Below are positions 8,408 to 16,718 of a stretch of DNA of 64,000 nt, one piece after another. The DNA is from Streptomyces tanashiensis (GTDB taxonomy: Bacteria > Actinomycetota > Actinomycetes > Streptomycetales > Streptomycetaceae). The notes below the pieces were generated by a model. The model was not told the DNA's origin, did no database searches, and was given only the letters and a program-made list of their open reading frames with translations. Position 1 is the first letter of the stretch, and each line of letters opens with the position of its first letter. The translations under genes were made by a program, and so were the position numbers. Where the stretch lies: assembly GCF_014648895.1 (NCBI RefSeq), contig NZ_BMRZ01000001.1, forward strand, positions 310,001 to 374,000. Direction: 5' to 3'.

Positions 8408-9370
8408 ATGACCGCACGCTCCACGCGCTGTACGACCGCCAAGACCCGCACTTCCCGTCTTGCCGCGGTCGCCGCCATCGCGGTCGCCGGCTCGATGCTG
8501 CTGACCGCCTGCGGCGACCAGACGGAGAGCGCGAGCACGCCCACCGACACCGGCTCCGCGTCCGCCGGCAAGGCCCCGCTCTTCTCGAAGCTCCCCGCCG
8601 ACATCCAGAAGGCGGGTGTCATCAAGGTCGGCACGGACGCCTCGTACGCCCCGATGGAGTTCACCGAGGGCGGCAAGATCGTCGGCGTCGACCCGGACCT
8701 CGGCGAGGCCCTCAGCAAGCAGCTCGGCGTCAAGCTCGAGTTCGTGTCGGGCACCTTCGACGGCCTGATCACCTCGATCTACTCCGGCCGCCAGCAGCTG
8801 ATCATGTCCTCGATGACGGACAACAAGAAGCGCCAGGAGGGCCTGGACGACAACGGGAAGAAGATCGGCAAGGGCATCGACTTCGTCGACTACTTCAGCT
8901 CCGGCGTCTCCCTGCTGGTCAAGAAGGGCAACCCGCAGGGCATCAACTCCCTCGACGACCTCTGCGGCAAGACCGTCGCCGTCCAGCGCGGCACGATCTA
9001 CGAGGACACCTTCAAGGCGCAGGCCGCCAAGTGCGGCGACAAGAAGCTGACCATCCAGGCCTTCGACACCGACGCCGAGGCCCAGACCCGCGTCAAGGCG
9101 GGCGGCGCGGTCGCCGACCTGAACGACTACCCGGTCGCCGCGTACATCGCGAAGACCTCGGGCGGCGGCAACGACTTCGAGGTCGTCGGCAGCCAGAGCG
9201 ACGTCGGCCTCTTCGGCATCGGCGTCTCGAAGGAGAACACCCAGCTGCGCGACGCCGTCAAGGAGGCGCTCGACGCGATCATCAAGGACGGCTCCTACGC
9301 GGAGGTCCTGAAGAAGTGGGACGTCGAGGACAGCGCGGTCAAGTCGGCCACGATCAACGCCGGCAAGTGA
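8408..9370 (+). CDS. Amino-acid ABC transporter substrate-binding lipoprotein
   Basis: 320 residues, family 3 extracellular solute-binding protein. A signal peptide ends in the lipobox LTAC with lipidated Cys35, followed by a Ser/Thr/Ala linker. The binding domain begins AGVIKVGTDASYAPMEF and includes GVDPDLGEALSKQLG and TFDGLITSIYSGRQ, typical of polar or acidic amino-acid binders. ATG 8408 has GGAGG upstream; longer in-frame starts have none. It heads an operon with permease and ATPase. Substrate specificity (glutamate, glutamine, cystine or other) is not deducible here. Confidence 0.92.
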   Translation: MTARSTRCTTAKTRTSRLAAVAAIAVAGSMLLTACGDQTESASTPTDTGSASAGKAPLFSKLPADIQKAGVIKVGTDASYAPMEFTEGGKIVGVDPDLGEALSKQLGVKLEFVSGTFDGLITSIYSGRQQLIMSSMTDNKKRQEGLDDNGKKIGKGIDFVDYFSSGVSLLVKKGNPQGINSLDDLCGKTVAVQRGTIYEDTFKAQAAKCGDKKLTIQAFDTDAEAQTRVKAGGAVADLNDYPVAAYIAKTSGGGNDFEVVGSQSDVGLFGIGVSKENTQLRDAVKEALDAIIKDGSYAEVLKKWDVEDSAVKSATINAGK

Positions 9371-9401
9371 CCTCTCCTCGTACCACTGAAGGGCAGTCGT
9401 C

Positions 9402-10352
9402 ATGACTGACAAGATCAGCAAGGAACCGGCCGCCGCTCCGGCCGGTCCCTCCCCCTCGGGCGTCCCCTACGAGGCGATCAAGGCCATCCCCGTGCGGCAC
9501 TACGGCCGCTGGATCAGCGCCGTGGTGGTCGTCGGGCTCCTCGGGTGGCTCGTCTACGCCTTCTCCCAGGGCAATGTCATCTGGGACACGGTGTGGGACA
9601 AGGTGTTCGACCCGTCCGTGATCAGCGGCATGTGGAACACCATCATCATCAGCGTCTCCGCGATGGCGCTGGGTCTCGTCCTCGGCATCCTCTTCGCCGT
9701 GATGCGGCTCTCCAAGAACCCGGTGACCGGTGCGGTCGCCTGGCTCTACATCTGGTTCTTCCGCGGCACCCCGGTCTACGTCCAGCTGCTGGTGTGGTTC
9801 AACCTGTCGCTGATCTTCCAGTACATCGACCTCGGGCCGATCTACAAGAACGAGACCGTGGACGTCATGACGCCGTTCATGGTGGCCCTGCTCGGCCTCG
9901 GCCTGAACGAGGGCGCCTACATGGCGGAGATCGTCCGCGCCGGCATCCAGTCGGTCGACGAGGGCCAGACGGAGGCGGCGCACGCGCTGGGCATGTCCCA
10001 GACGAAGACCATGGGCCGCATCGTGCTCCCGCAGGCCATGCGCGTGATCGTGCCCCCGACGGGCAACGAGTTCATCAACATGCTGAAGACCTCGTCGCTG
10101 GTCTCGGCCGTGCAGTACACCGAACTGCTGCGTGCCTCGTCGAACATCGGCAACACCGCCGGCGCCGTCATGGAGATGCTGTTCGTGGCCTCCATCTGGT
10201 ACCTGGCGCTGACCAGCGTGTTCAGCGTCGGCCAGTACTACCTGGAGCGCCGCTTCTCCCGCGGTTCGACCCGCAACCTGCCGCCCACTCCGTTCCAGCG
10301 GGTCAAGGCCAACCTGACCACGTTCAAGCGTTCCCCGGAGGCATCGGCATGA
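9402..10352 (+). CDS. Amino-acid ABC transporter permease
   Basis: 316 residues, HisM/GlnP-type permease with about five or six membrane segments (for example [20 protein letters not shown] and [20 protein letters not shown]). The EAA loop reads [20 protein letters not shown] and would contact the ATPase. A ~40-residue cytoplasmic N-terminus (Pro/Ala-rich) and a ~35-residue basic C-terminal tail extend the core. Only one permease gene is present, so the channel is probably a homodimer, unlike four-gene gluABCD systems. The ATPase start overlaps its stop (ATGA). Confidence 0.92.
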   Translation: MTDKISKEPAAAPAGPSPSGVPYEAIKAIPVRHYGRWISAVVVVGLLGWLVYAFSQGNVIWDTVWDKVFDPSVISGMWNTIIISVSAMALGLVLGILFAVMRLSKNPVTGAVAWLYIWFFRGTPVYVQLLVWFNLSLIFQYIDLGPIYKNETVDVMTPFMVALLGLGLNEGAYMAEIVRAGIQSVDEGQTEAAHALGMSQTKTMGRIVLPQAMRVIVPPTGNEFINMLKTSSLVSAVQYTELLRASSNIGNTAGAVMEMLFVASIWYLALTSVFSVGQYYLERRFSRGSTRNLPPTPFQRVKANLTTFKRSPEASA

Positions 10353-11116
10353 CCGGTCAGACCATGGTCAAGGCAGAGGGCGTCCACAAGTCCTACGGCG
10401 CCGCCCACATCCTCCGCGGCATCGACCTGGAGGTGCAGAACGGCGAGGTCTTCTGCCTCGTCGGCCCCTCCGGCTCCGGCAAGTCGACCTTCCTGCGGTG
10501 CATCAACCACCTGGAGCGCATCGACGGCGGCCGGCTGTCCGTCGACGGCCAGCTGGTCGGCTACCGGCAGAAGGGCGACAAGCTCTACGAGCTGAAGGAC
10601 AGCGAGGTCGCGGTCCAGCGCCGTGACATCGGCATGGTCTTCCAGCGCTTCAACCTCTTCCCCCACATGACGGCCCTGGCCAACGTCATGGAGGCCCCCA
10701 TCCAGGTGAAGGGCGACTCCAAGGCGGTGGCGCGCGAGCGGGCCGAGCGCCTGCTCGACCGGGTCGGTCTGCGGGACAAGATGGGGAACTACCCGTCGCA
10801 GCTCTCCGGCGGCCAGCAGCAGCGCGTGGCGATCGCCCGCGCGCTGGCGATGGAGCCGAAGCTGATGCTCTTCGACGAGCCGACCTCGGCGCTCGACCCG
10901 GAGCTCGTGGGTGACGTCCTCGACGTCATGCGCGACCTGGCCGAGTCCGGCATGACGATGATCGTCGTCACGCACGAGATGGGCTTCGCCCGCGAGGTCG
11001 GCGACTCGCTGGTCTTCATGGACGGCGGCGTGGTGGTCGAGTCGGGCAACCCGCGGGACGTCCTGACGAACCCGCAGCACGACCGGACGAAGGCGTTCCT
11101 CTCGAAGGTGCTGTAA
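10349..11116 (+). CDS. Amino-acid ABC transporter ATP-binding protein
   Basis: 255 residues. Walker A is GPSGSGKST (residues ~38-46), the Q loop is [13 protein letters not shown], the signature is LSGGQQQR, Walker B is [13 protein letters not shown] and the switch histidine is in VVTHEMGFA. This is the GlnQ/HisP class that energises polar amino-acid uptake. Translationally coupled to the permease by a 4-base overlap; a strong hairpin follows the stop codon. Confidence 0.94.
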   Translation: MTGQTMVKAEGVHKSYGAAHILRGIDLEVQNGEVFCLVGPSGSGKSTFLRCINHLERIDGGRLSVDGQLVGYRQKGDKLYELKDSEVAVQRRDIGMVFQRFNLFPHMTALANVMEAPIQVKGDSKAVARERAERLLDRVGLRDKMGNYPSQLSGGQQQRVAIARALAMEPKLMLFDEPTSALDPELVGDVLDVMRDLAESGMTMIVVTHEMGFAREVGDSLVFMDGGVVVESGNPRDVLTNPQHDRTKAFLSKVL

Positions 11117-11123
11117 GCCGTAC

Positions 11124-11165
11124 GGAAAGGGGCGGTGCGGGCTCGTGCCCGCACCGCCCCTTTCC
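11124..11165. terminator. 18-bp perfect hairpin, bidirectional
   Basis: GGAAAGGGGCGGTGCGGG (11124-11141) pairs perfectly with 11148-11165 around the 6-base loop CTCGTG. On the plus strand the stem is followed by few Ts. It lies between the convergent ABC ATPase and methyltransferase genes and can serve both. Confidence 0.85.
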
Positions 11166-11175
11166 CGTCCCCCGG

Positions 11176-11925
11176 CTACTTCACGGCCAGCAGGAGGGTG
11201 TCCGAGGGCGAGGCCCAGACCGGCCGCGCCTCGCCGAAGCCGGCGGCGCGGAGGGTGTCGGCGTGCCAGCCGGCGGAGGGCGCGTCGCCGTCGGCGTGCT
11301 CGCCGTAGATCTCGAAGCGGCGGGCCGTGGGCTCGGCGAGGACCGGGTCCGCGGCGGCGACCGCCCACCACTCGGCCCAGTCGAGGGCGCCGGCGCCCTT
11401 GGCCCGGTCCATGGCGGCGTGCCGGTGGGCGCGCTCGGCGGCGTTGATCCGCGGGGTGGCCTCGTCGATCATGTGGTCGGCGTTCATGAGGACGCCGCCG
11501 TCCCGGACGAGGCCGGCGAGCTGCCCGTAGAGGGCCGTCAGGGGCTCGCTGTGGAGCCAGTGGAGGGCGGTGGCGGTGAGGACGGCGTCGTACGTGTCGT
11601 ACGGCAGGCTCCGCACCCATGCGGGGTCCTTGAGGTCGGCGGTCACGAAGGTGACGCGCTCGTCGCCGGCGAAGGAGCCCTCGGCGATGGCGAGGAGGGC
11701 CGGGTCGAGGTCGACGCCGGTGCTGGTCGCGTCGGGGAACCGCTGGAGCAGCCGGCTCGTAATACTCCCCGTACCGCACGCGAGGTCGAGGACGCGGGGC
11801 TTCGGCCCCACGAGCGCCTCGACCATGTCGAGCATCACGCGGAACCGCTCCTCACGGTCCGGCATGTACCACTCCTGCTGACGGTCCCAGCTCTGCTGCC
11901 AGCCCGCCCAGTCGGTTCCGGTCAT
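11176..11925 (-). CDS. SAM-dependent class I methyltransferase
   Basis: 249 residues. The SAM-binding motif is VLDLACGTGSITSRLL (residues ~46-61), followed by GVDLDPALLAIAEG and the LTATALHWL segment typical of small-molecule methyltransferases of the Methyltransf_11/25 type. ATG 11925 has GGGGAGGAACGACC directly upstream; an in-frame start 81 bases earlier is unlikely. It is divergent from the CGNR-type gene. Substrate unknown. Confidence 0.88.
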   Translation of the reverse strand: MTGTDWAGWQQSWDRQQEWYMPDREERFRVMLDMVEALVGPKPRVLDLACGTGSITSRLLQRFPDATSTGVDLDPALLAIAEGSFAGDERVTFVTADLKDPAWVRSLPYDTYDAVLTATALHWLHSEPLTALYGQLAGLVRDGGVLMNADHMIDEATPRINAAERAHRHAAMDRAKGAGALDWAEWWAVAAADPVLAEPTARRFEIYGEHADGDAPSAGWHADTLRAAGFGEARPVWASPSDTLLLAVK

Positions 11926-12031
11926 GGTCGTTCCTCCCCGCGTTCGCCCTACCGTTTGTAATACCCTCGAAGGGGAAACAGCCGTTACCCCTTCCGACCG
12001 AGACACTAGCCCGCCGAAGTAAGGACTACAA

Positions 12032-12661
12032 GTGGAACTGGCCCATTACTCGGATTTCGCCGTACGTCTGGTCAACACCGAGGAGCCGGCCCGCAGCAAG
12101 GACACCCTGACCTCCGTCGAGGTGCTCCGGGACCTCTTCGGACCGGCCACCCAGATGGCCCGGAGGGTCACGGAGGCGGACCTCCCGCGCTTCCGCACGG
12201 TGCGCGCCCGGCTGCGGGCGGTCTTCGCCGCGGCCGACGAGGGCGACCACACGGGAGCGGTGGACCTGCTGAACTCACTCCTCCTGGAGTTCCCCGTCAG
12301 CCCGCAGATCTCCGGCCACGACACCCTCGACGAGGAGGGCCGGCCCCGCTGGCACATGCACCTCGCCGACCACTCCTCGAACGCGACGACGGGCTACGCC
12401 GCCATCTCGGCGATGGGCCTCGCCTTCCACCTCACGGAGTTCGGCGCGGACCGGCTCGGCCTCTGCCAGGCGCCGCCCTGCCGCAACGCCTACCTGGACA
12501 CCTCCACCAACCGGTCCCGCCGCTACTGCTCGGACCGCTGCGCGACCCGGGCCAACGTGGCCGCCTACCGGGCCCGCAAGCGCCTGGAGGCCGAGCGGTC
12601 CGACCGGACCGGCCTCACCGAGGACACCAGCCAGGAGAGCACCACCCCGGCCGAACGCTGA
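12032..12661 (+). CDS. CGNR-type zinc-finger / ABATE domain regulator
   Basis: 209 residues from GTG 12032. The N-terminal ~150 residues match the ABATE (stress-induced) domain, starting LAHYSDFAVRLVNTEEPARS. The C-terminus carries the zinc-finger region CQAPPCRNAYLD then RRYCSDRCATRANVAAYRAR. The usual C-G-N-R tetrad is C-A-T-R here, with all four cysteines kept. These proteins are assumed to be DNA-binding regulators. It is divergent from the methyltransferase, and its last 97 bases overlap the end of sodX on the other strand. Confidence 0.87.
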   Translation: MELAHYSDFAVRLVNTEEPARSKDTLTSVEVLRDLFGPATQMARRVTEADLPRFRTVRARLRAVFAAADEGDHTGAVDLLNSLLLEFPVSPQISGHDTLDEEGRPRWHMHLADHSSNATTGYAAISAMGLAFHLTEFGADRLGLCQAPPCRNAYLDTSTNRSRRYCSDRCATRANVAAYRARKRLEAERSDRTGLTEDTSQESTTPAER

Positions 12662-12999
12662 CGCCCCGGCGTCACCGGCCGGTACCGCGCCCGCACCCGC
12701 CCGAGGACCAGCTCGGGCGGTACGGCCCCGAAGACCCGGCTGTCGCCCTCGGCGTCCGGGTTGTCGCCGAGCACCCACCAGCCGCCGTCACGTCGCTCGA
12801 TCAGCCGCTTCACGATGAGCAGATCCTGCTGGAGCGGATGCCGCAGCACGGCCACGCACCCCGCCCGCAGCCGCGCCCCGTACTGCACGAGCAGCTGGTC
12901 GCCGTGGAGCAGCGTGGGCACCATCGACACCCCCGTCACCTCGGCGATCCCGAACGGGGCACCGGCCTCCCCCACCTGCTCCCGCCCGGACCTCGTCAT
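12565..12999 (-). CDS. sodX: Nickel-type superoxide dismutase maturation protease
   Basis: 144 residues, S26 signal-peptidase-like. The Ser-Lys dyad is visible: Ser25 in VTGVSMVPTL and Lys64 in LIVKRLIERR; the conserved GDN box is WWVLGDNPDAEGDSR. It has no obvious membrane anchor. Known partners of sodN remove the leader ahead of the nickel hook, and sodN is divergently transcribed next door. ATG 12999 is preferred because GGAGGTG precedes it; a start at 13038 lacks this. The last ~32 codons overlap the convergent CGNR gene. Confidence 0.9.
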   Translation of the reverse strand: MTRSGREQVGEAGAPFGIAEVTGVSMVPTLLHGDQLLVQYGARLRAGCVAVLRHPLQQDLLIVKRLIERRDGGWWVLGDNPDAEGDSRVFGAVPPELVLGRVRARYRPVTPGRQRSAGVVLSWLVSSVRPVRSDRSASRRLRAR

Positions 13000-13026
13000 C
13001 CGGCACCTCCCGATCCACTCCTGCGT

Positions 13027-13052
13027 GGACTCGTCCACTCGTACACGAGTCC
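13027..13052. promoter_or_regulatory. Nested palindromes in the sodX/sodN divergent promoter region
   Basis: GGACTCGT (13027-13034) and ACGAGTCC (13045-13052) form perfect 8-bp arms, and inside them ACTCGT-AC-ACGAGT (13037-13050) forms a second, tighter dyad. A TTGACC box (13070-13075) lies just downstream towards sodN. This is a candidate operator; Nur or another metal regulator is only one possibility. Confidence 0.5.
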
Positions 13053-13161
13053 CATGGTGACCCTGGACTTTTGACCTAAGCCCCAGGGGGCGCCCGCGAA
13101 AACGCCCTTCTCACCGAGTAATGTCCCACCTGAGAAGACGATCACGAGGAAGGACGGCTCA

Positions 13162-13557
13162 ATGCTCTCCCGCCTGTTTGCCCCCAAGGTGAAGGTCAGC
13201 GCCCACTGCGACCTCCCGTGCGGCGTGTACGACCCGGCCCAGGCCCGCATCGAGGCCGAGTCCGTCAAGGCTGTCCAGGAGAAGTACCTGGCCAACGACG
13301 ACCCGCACTTCCGTGCGCGCGCCACGGTCATCAAGGAGCAGCGCGCGGAGCTCGCCAAGCACCACGTCTCGGTGCTCTGGAGCGACTACTTCAAGGCCCC
13401 GCACTTCGAGAAGTACCCCGAGCTCAACCAGCTGGTCAACGACACCCTGAAGGCCCTCTCGGCCGCCAAGGCGTCGACCGACCCGAAGACGGGCGAGAAG
13501 GCGCTGGAGCTCATCGCCGAGATCGACCGCATCTTCTGGGAGACCAAGAAGGCCTGA
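13162..13557 (+). CDS. sodN: Superoxide dismutase, nickel-type
   Basis: 131 residues. A 14-residue leader (MLSRLFAPKVKVSA) precedes the nickel hook HCDLPCGVY, so the mature enzyme begins at His15 with ligands His15, Cys16 and Cys20. The rest is the four-helix bundle (VKAVQEKYL; HFRARATVIKEQRAELAKHHV). It dismutates superoxide in the cytoplasm. ATG 13162 has GGAAGGA upstream. Its maturation protease sodX is adjacent and divergent. In Streptomyces, sodN expression rises with nickel. Confidence 0.97.
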   Translation: MLSRLFAPKVKVSAHCDLPCGVYDPAQARIEAESVKAVQEKYLANDDPHFRARATVIKEQRAELAKHHVSVLWSDYFKAPHFEKYPELNQLVNDTLKALSAAKASTDPKTGEKALELIAEIDRIFWETKKA

Positions 13558-13621
13558 CCTTCTTGACCTTCTGATGTCCACCCGGAGGGGTACGGCCGCG
13601 CCGCGGTCGTACCCCTCCGGG
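13555..13621 (+). ncRNA. sodN 3' UTR, possible s-SodF-like small RNA
   Basis: In S. coelicolor a small RNA processed from the sodN 3' UTR silences sodF, the iron enzyme. Here the 3' UTR starts with two perfect tandem copies of TGACCTTCT (13555-13563 and 13564-13572, the first including the stop codon), an anti-Shine-Dalgarno-like sequence, and ends in a strong hairpin. Function as an antisense RNA is inference; sodF is not in the window. Confidence 0.4.
13581..13621. terminator. 14-bp hairpin after sodN
   Basis: CCCGGAGGGGTACG (13581-13594) pairs perfectly with 13608-13621; the 13-base loop is itself GC-rich. GTTT follows. It separates sodN from the convergent GNAT gene. Confidence 0.8.
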
Positions 13622-13626
13622 CGTTT

Positions 13627-14112
13627 CTACGCCTCCGTCGGGAGCGTGTAGCGGCGCTTCTCCTTCGAGGTGGCGCCCAGGCGGTCGTAGAAGCGGATCG
13701 CGCTCTCGTTCCACGCGGGGGTCTGCCACTGGAGTTCCGGGAGTCCGAGGGTGCGGGCCTCCGTGCGGAGCGCCGCGATCAGCAGGGGGCCGAGGCCGTG
13801 ACCCCGGGAGGTCTCCGTCAGGTAGAGGCAGTCCATGTGGAGGTACTCCGTGCCGTCCCAGGTGGAGAGCTCCGGGGCGCAGGTGGCGTAGCCCGCGAGG
13901 GTGCCGTCGGGGAGGGCGGCGACGAAGCAGCGGAGGCGGGGGCGCTCGGGGCCGAAGAGGAGGCCGGCGAGACGGTCCGCGAGGCCGGGGGCCGGGGGCG
14001 CGGACTTCTCGTACGCGGCGTGCTCGGCGATGAGTTCCACGACCCGGGGCAGGTCCTCGGGGCGCGCGTGCCGCACCTCTGCCCGGCCCGGGCCGTCCTC
14101 GCGTTCGCTCAT
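13627..14112 (-). CDS. GNAT family N-acetyltransferase
   Basis: 161 residues with the GNAT fold: ARPEDLPRVVELIAEHAAYE, LAGYATC, and LYLTETSRGHGLGPLLIAALRTEA (acetyl-CoA pyrophosphate loop RGHGLG), ending in NESAIRFYDRLGA, which resembles the diamine/thialysine acetyltransferase subgroup. Its ATG overlaps the stop of the upstream LysR gene by four bases, so both are co-translated. Substrate not known. Confidence 0.88.
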   Translation of the reverse strand: MSEREDGPGRAEVRHARPEDLPRVVELIAEHAAYEKSAPPAPGLADRLAGLLFGPERPRLRCFVAALPDGTLAGYATCAPELSTWDGTEYLHMDCLYLTETSRGHGLGPLLIAALRTEARTLGLPELQWQTPAWNESAIRFYDRLGATSKEKRRYTLPTEA

Positions 14113-15077
14113 ACGGTCATCATGCACGGTCCCACCGACAGCGTGGCCGTCGCGCCCTGGCGGCGGAGCCACTCGCGGTACGGGGCCGCCCGCAGGGCCA
14201 CCTCCCGGTAGGCCGCGGCGAGTTCGGCGTACAGCACGTCCAGGGGCGCCCCGGGGCGCGCGTACAGCAGGAGGCGGACGCCGAGCGGGTCGCCGCGCAG
14301 GGGCCGGACGGCCATGTCCTCGCGCGGGACCGAGGTGGGCTGGCAGGGGGCGACGGCCTCGCCGAGGACGATGAGCGAGGCGGCCGTGTGGTAGTCGCCG
14401 TGCAGCAGGGGCGGGTCGATGCCGGCGGCGCCGAGGACCCGCCGGAGGCCGTCCCATTCGCCGTCGACGGTCGGGTCGACCATCCAGTGGTCGGCGGCGA
14501 GGTCGGCGAGGTCCACGACGGTGCGGGCGGCGGCCGGGTGGTCGCGGGCCATCGAGATGAACTGCGGTTCGCGGGCGACCAGGACCCGGCCCGTGAGCCC
14601 CTCGGGGACCCGCAGCGGGCAGCCCTCCACCTCGTGCACGAAGGCCACGTCGAGCTGCCCGGCGGCGACCGTGCGCAGCAGCGCGTTGGCGGAGACGTCC
14701 ACCCGGAGGCCGACCTCCGTGCCGGGCAGCCGCTGCCGGAGGCGGCGCAGCCAGCCCGGGAGCGCCCGGCTGGCCGTGGAGCCGACGCGGAGCCCCGGCC
14801 CGTCCTCGCGGGCGGCCGCGGCCCGGGTCTCGGTGACGAGCGCGGCCATGTCGGCGACCAGGGGGCGGGCCCGGCTGAGCAGGGAGCGGCCGAGCGGGGT
14901 GGGGCGGCAGCCGGTGCGGCCGCGGGAGAAGAGTTCGGCGCCGAGGGAGTTCTCGATGCGGCGCAGCTGGGTGGTCAGCGAGGGCTGGCTCATGCCCAGT
15001 TGGCGGGCGGCCTTGTGCAGGCTGCCCGTGTCCGCGATGGCGCAGAGCGCGCGCAGATGTCTCACCTCCAGCTCCAT
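14109..15077 (-). CDS. LysR family regulator, probable activator of snapalysin
   Basis: 322 residues: winged HTH (residues ~1-62, LRALCAIADTGSLHKAARQL, SQPSLTTQLRRIE) and a periplasmic-binding-like effector domain (LRVGSTASRALPGWL onwards). LysR genes of this type sit divergently beside snapalysin genes in Streptomyces and activate them. That arrangement is seen here, with 197 bases between start codons. ATG 15077 (MELEVRHLRALCAI) is the family start. No effector is known to me. Confidence 0.88.
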   Translation of the reverse strand: MELEVRHLRALCAIADTGSLHKAARQLGMSQPSLTTQLRRIENSLGAELFSRGRTGCRPTPLGRSLLSRARPLVADMAALVTETRAAAAREDGPGLRVGSTASRALPGWLRRLRQRLPGTEVGLRVDVSANALLRTVAAGQLDVAFVHEVEGCPLRVPEGLTGRVLVAREPQFISMARDHPAAARTVVDLADLAADHWMVDPTVDGEWDGLRRVLGAAGIDPPLLHGDYHTAASLIVLGEAVAPCQPTSVPREDMAVRPLRGDPLGVRLLLYARPGAPLDVLYAELAAAYREVALRAAPYREWLRRQGATATLSVGPCMMTV

Positions 15078-15129
15078 GCCCCGAGGGTAGGGCGGCTCCC
15101 GGAGTCGCACCAGACGCCCGGAACCTCTC

Positions 15130-15143
15130 AATCACCTTTGATT
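15130..15143. promoter_or_regulatory. Candidate LysR operator AATCA-N4-TGATT
   Basis: A dyad (15130-15134 and 15139-15143) with the T/A-rich outer bases of LysR boxes lies about 50 bases upstream of the LysR start and 130 upstream of snpA. A TTGACA hexamer at 15208-15213 may be the snpA -35. Confidence 0.45.
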
Positions 15144-15274
15144 CCAAGGGAGTTGATGAGTCGTTCAGGGGGTCGGAGGGGTGGTGATGCGGTGGGGCTA
15201 TCGGCGGTTGACATCATCCCCACGCGGCCCGGCTCCCCCGAGACTCTCTCCGACCCCAACAGGAGGAGCCCCCC

Positions 15275-15919
15275 ATGCGTCACCCCAAGGTCCTCACCTC
15301 CGTGCTGACCGCCACCCTCGGTCTCGGCCTCGCCGCCTCGCTCGGTACGGCGCCGGCGGCGGCGGTCGGCACGGCCCCCCACGCCAACGCCGCCGTGGCG
15401 TACGCCGGTTCGGCCGAGGAGGCCAAGGCCAACCAGGCCTTCTTCGACGCCGTCGTGAAGTCGGTGGCGAAGAAGCGGGCCGCCACCCCCGGCGCGGCCG
15501 CCGTCACCGTCGTCTACAGCGCCGCCAACGCGCCGAGCTTCCGCAGCCAGATCGCCCGCTCGGCCCAGATATGGAACAGCTCGGTGGCGAACGTCCGGCT
15601 CGTCGAGGGCAGCAACCCGGACTTCGCCTACTACGAGGGCAACGACTCCCGTGGCTCGTACGCCAGCACCGACGGTCACGGCAGTGGCTACATCTTCCTC
15701 GACTACCGGCAGAACCAGCAGTACAACTCGACCCGGGTCACCGCCCACGAGACCGGACACGTCCTCGGACTGCCGGACCACTACAGCGGCCCCTGCAGCG
15801 AGTTGATGTCGGGCGGCGGCCCCGGCACGTCCTGCCAGAACGCCCAGCCGAACGCGCAGGAGCGGTCCCGCGTCGACCAGTTGTGGCGGTACGGCCTCGC
15901 CTCGGCCTTCAAGAGCTGA
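15275..15919 (+). CDS. snpA: Snapalysin (M7 small neutral metalloprotease)
   Basis: 214 residues: signal peptide (about 1-30), a propeptide of roughly 45 residues and the M7 catalytic domain. Zinc site [11 protein letters not shown] has His158, Glu159, His162 and Asp168, the HExxHxxGxxD pattern specific to snapalysin, followed by SELMS (Met-turn). Two conserved cysteines flank SGGGPGTSC. The enzyme is secreted and degrades milk-type proteins. ATG 15275 has AGGAGGAG upstream. Divergent LysR gene is the likely activator. Confidence 0.93.
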   Translation: MRHPKVLTSVLTATLGLGLAASLGTAPAAAVGTAPHANAAVAYAGSAEEAKANQAFFDAVVKSVAKKRAATPGAAAVTVVYSAANAPSFRSQIARSAQIWNSSVANVRLVEGSNPDFAYYEGNDSRGSYASTDGHGSGYIFLDYRQNQQYNSTRVTAHETGHVLGLPDHYSGPCSELMSGGGPGTSCQNAQPNAQERSRVDQLWRYGLASAFKS

Positions 15920-15932
15920 CGCGTAGCCACGT

Positions 15933-15967
15933 ACGGCGGTGGCGCCCCCTCCCCGGGGCGCCGCCGT
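15933..15967. terminator. Hairpin with 3-base bulge after snpA
   Basis: ACGGCG plus GCGCCCC (15933-15948, with three extra bases inside) pairs with GGGGCGCCGCCGT (15955-15967). It lies between the convergent snpA and the 139-residue protein gene. Confidence 0.6.
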
Positions 15968-15974
15968 CCCGGCC

Positions 15975-16394
15975 TCAGGCCGCCTGGAGGAGCCTGCGGC
16001 CGAAGTCCGCACCGGCCGGCAGCTGGCGCCGCACCCTTTCGAGGGCTCCCTCGAAGTCGCCCCCGGCGACGCACGCCTCGAAGGCGGCGCCGCCGTAGTG
16101 CAGCGTCAGGCTGAGGTCGGCGCGCTCACCGAGCGTCAGCAGGCAGGCCAGGGTGGCCTGCTGGGCGGCGCCGTCCACGACGACGGGGAGCGGCAGGTCC
16201 CACTCCAGGACGCAGCCCGTGAGGGCCCGCCCGCCCTCGTCGGCGGCGGTGAGCGCGGCGAAGCTCTCGCCCGTGTACTCGACCCCCCTGATCCGGGTGG
16301 CGACGCGCCGCCCGTCGGCCGTGATGACGATCGCTTCCGCGCCGCTGCGGTCCCGGTACCAGCCGGTCCAGACTTCTGTCGACTCCGATGACAT
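15975..16394 (-). CDS. Conserved hypothetical protein, possibly DUF6304-like
   Basis: 139 residues, soluble, beginning MSSESTEVWTGWYRDRSGAE and continuing with an alternating strand pattern (AIVITADGRRVATRIRGVEY; LTLHYGGAAFEACV) and a C-terminal helix. I associate it weakly with DUF6304, a Streptomyces family of unknown function. No catalytic motif is visible. It precedes the small zinc-finger gene on the same strand with 42 bases between. Confidence 0.7.
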   Translation of the reverse strand: MSSESTEVWTGWYRDRSGAEAIVITADGRRVATRIRGVEYTGESFAALTAADEGGRALTGCVLEWDLPLPVVVDGAAQQATLACLLTLGERADLSLTLHYGGAAFEACVAGGDFEGALERVRRQLPAGADFGRRLLQAA

Positions 16395-16436
16395 GCGCGG
16401 ACTGTAGCGGTATGACCGGCTCCGCCGCGCGCCCGG

Positions 16437-16676
16437 TCACCCAGGGGCCGGACTTCTCCCGATCTCGCCGTTCTTGCCGGTCACGTGCGGGGTAGTGGCT
16501 TCCGCACCCTCGTGGAGCGGGCACTCCGGGTTGCGGCACGGCTGCACCTCCCACTCCGGCACCCAGGCCCCGAGGACCTTGTGCCGGGTGGCCAGCGTGC
16601 CGAGCGGTCCGCCGCAGGCCGGGCAGTGACGCTCGGCCAGGGGGTCCCGCGTCGTGCGAGGCACCTCGTCGCCCAT
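16437..16676 (-). CDS. Small zinc-ribbon-like protein
   Basis: 79 residues with two CxxC/CxxxxC pairs, HCPACGGPLG and CRNPECPLH, which probably bind one zinc ion. Similar short proteins are common in Streptomyces and have no known function. ATG 16676 (MGDEVPRTTRD) is chosen; an earlier in-frame ATG at 16706 is possible. Last residues are disordered. Confidence 0.7.
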   Translation of the reverse strand: MGDEVPRTTRDPLAERHCPACGGPLGTLATRHKVLGAWVPEWEVQPCRNPECPLHEGAEATTPHVTGKNGEIGRSPAPG

Positions 16677-16718
16677 GCATCCAGGGTAGGCCGCCCCGCG
16701 CGACACCGCTTGGCGCCG

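Noticed and set aside
11964..11974. CCCT-CGA-AGGG dyad between methyltransferase and CGNR genes
   Set aside because: Arms of only four bases in a GC-rich gap; too weak to call.
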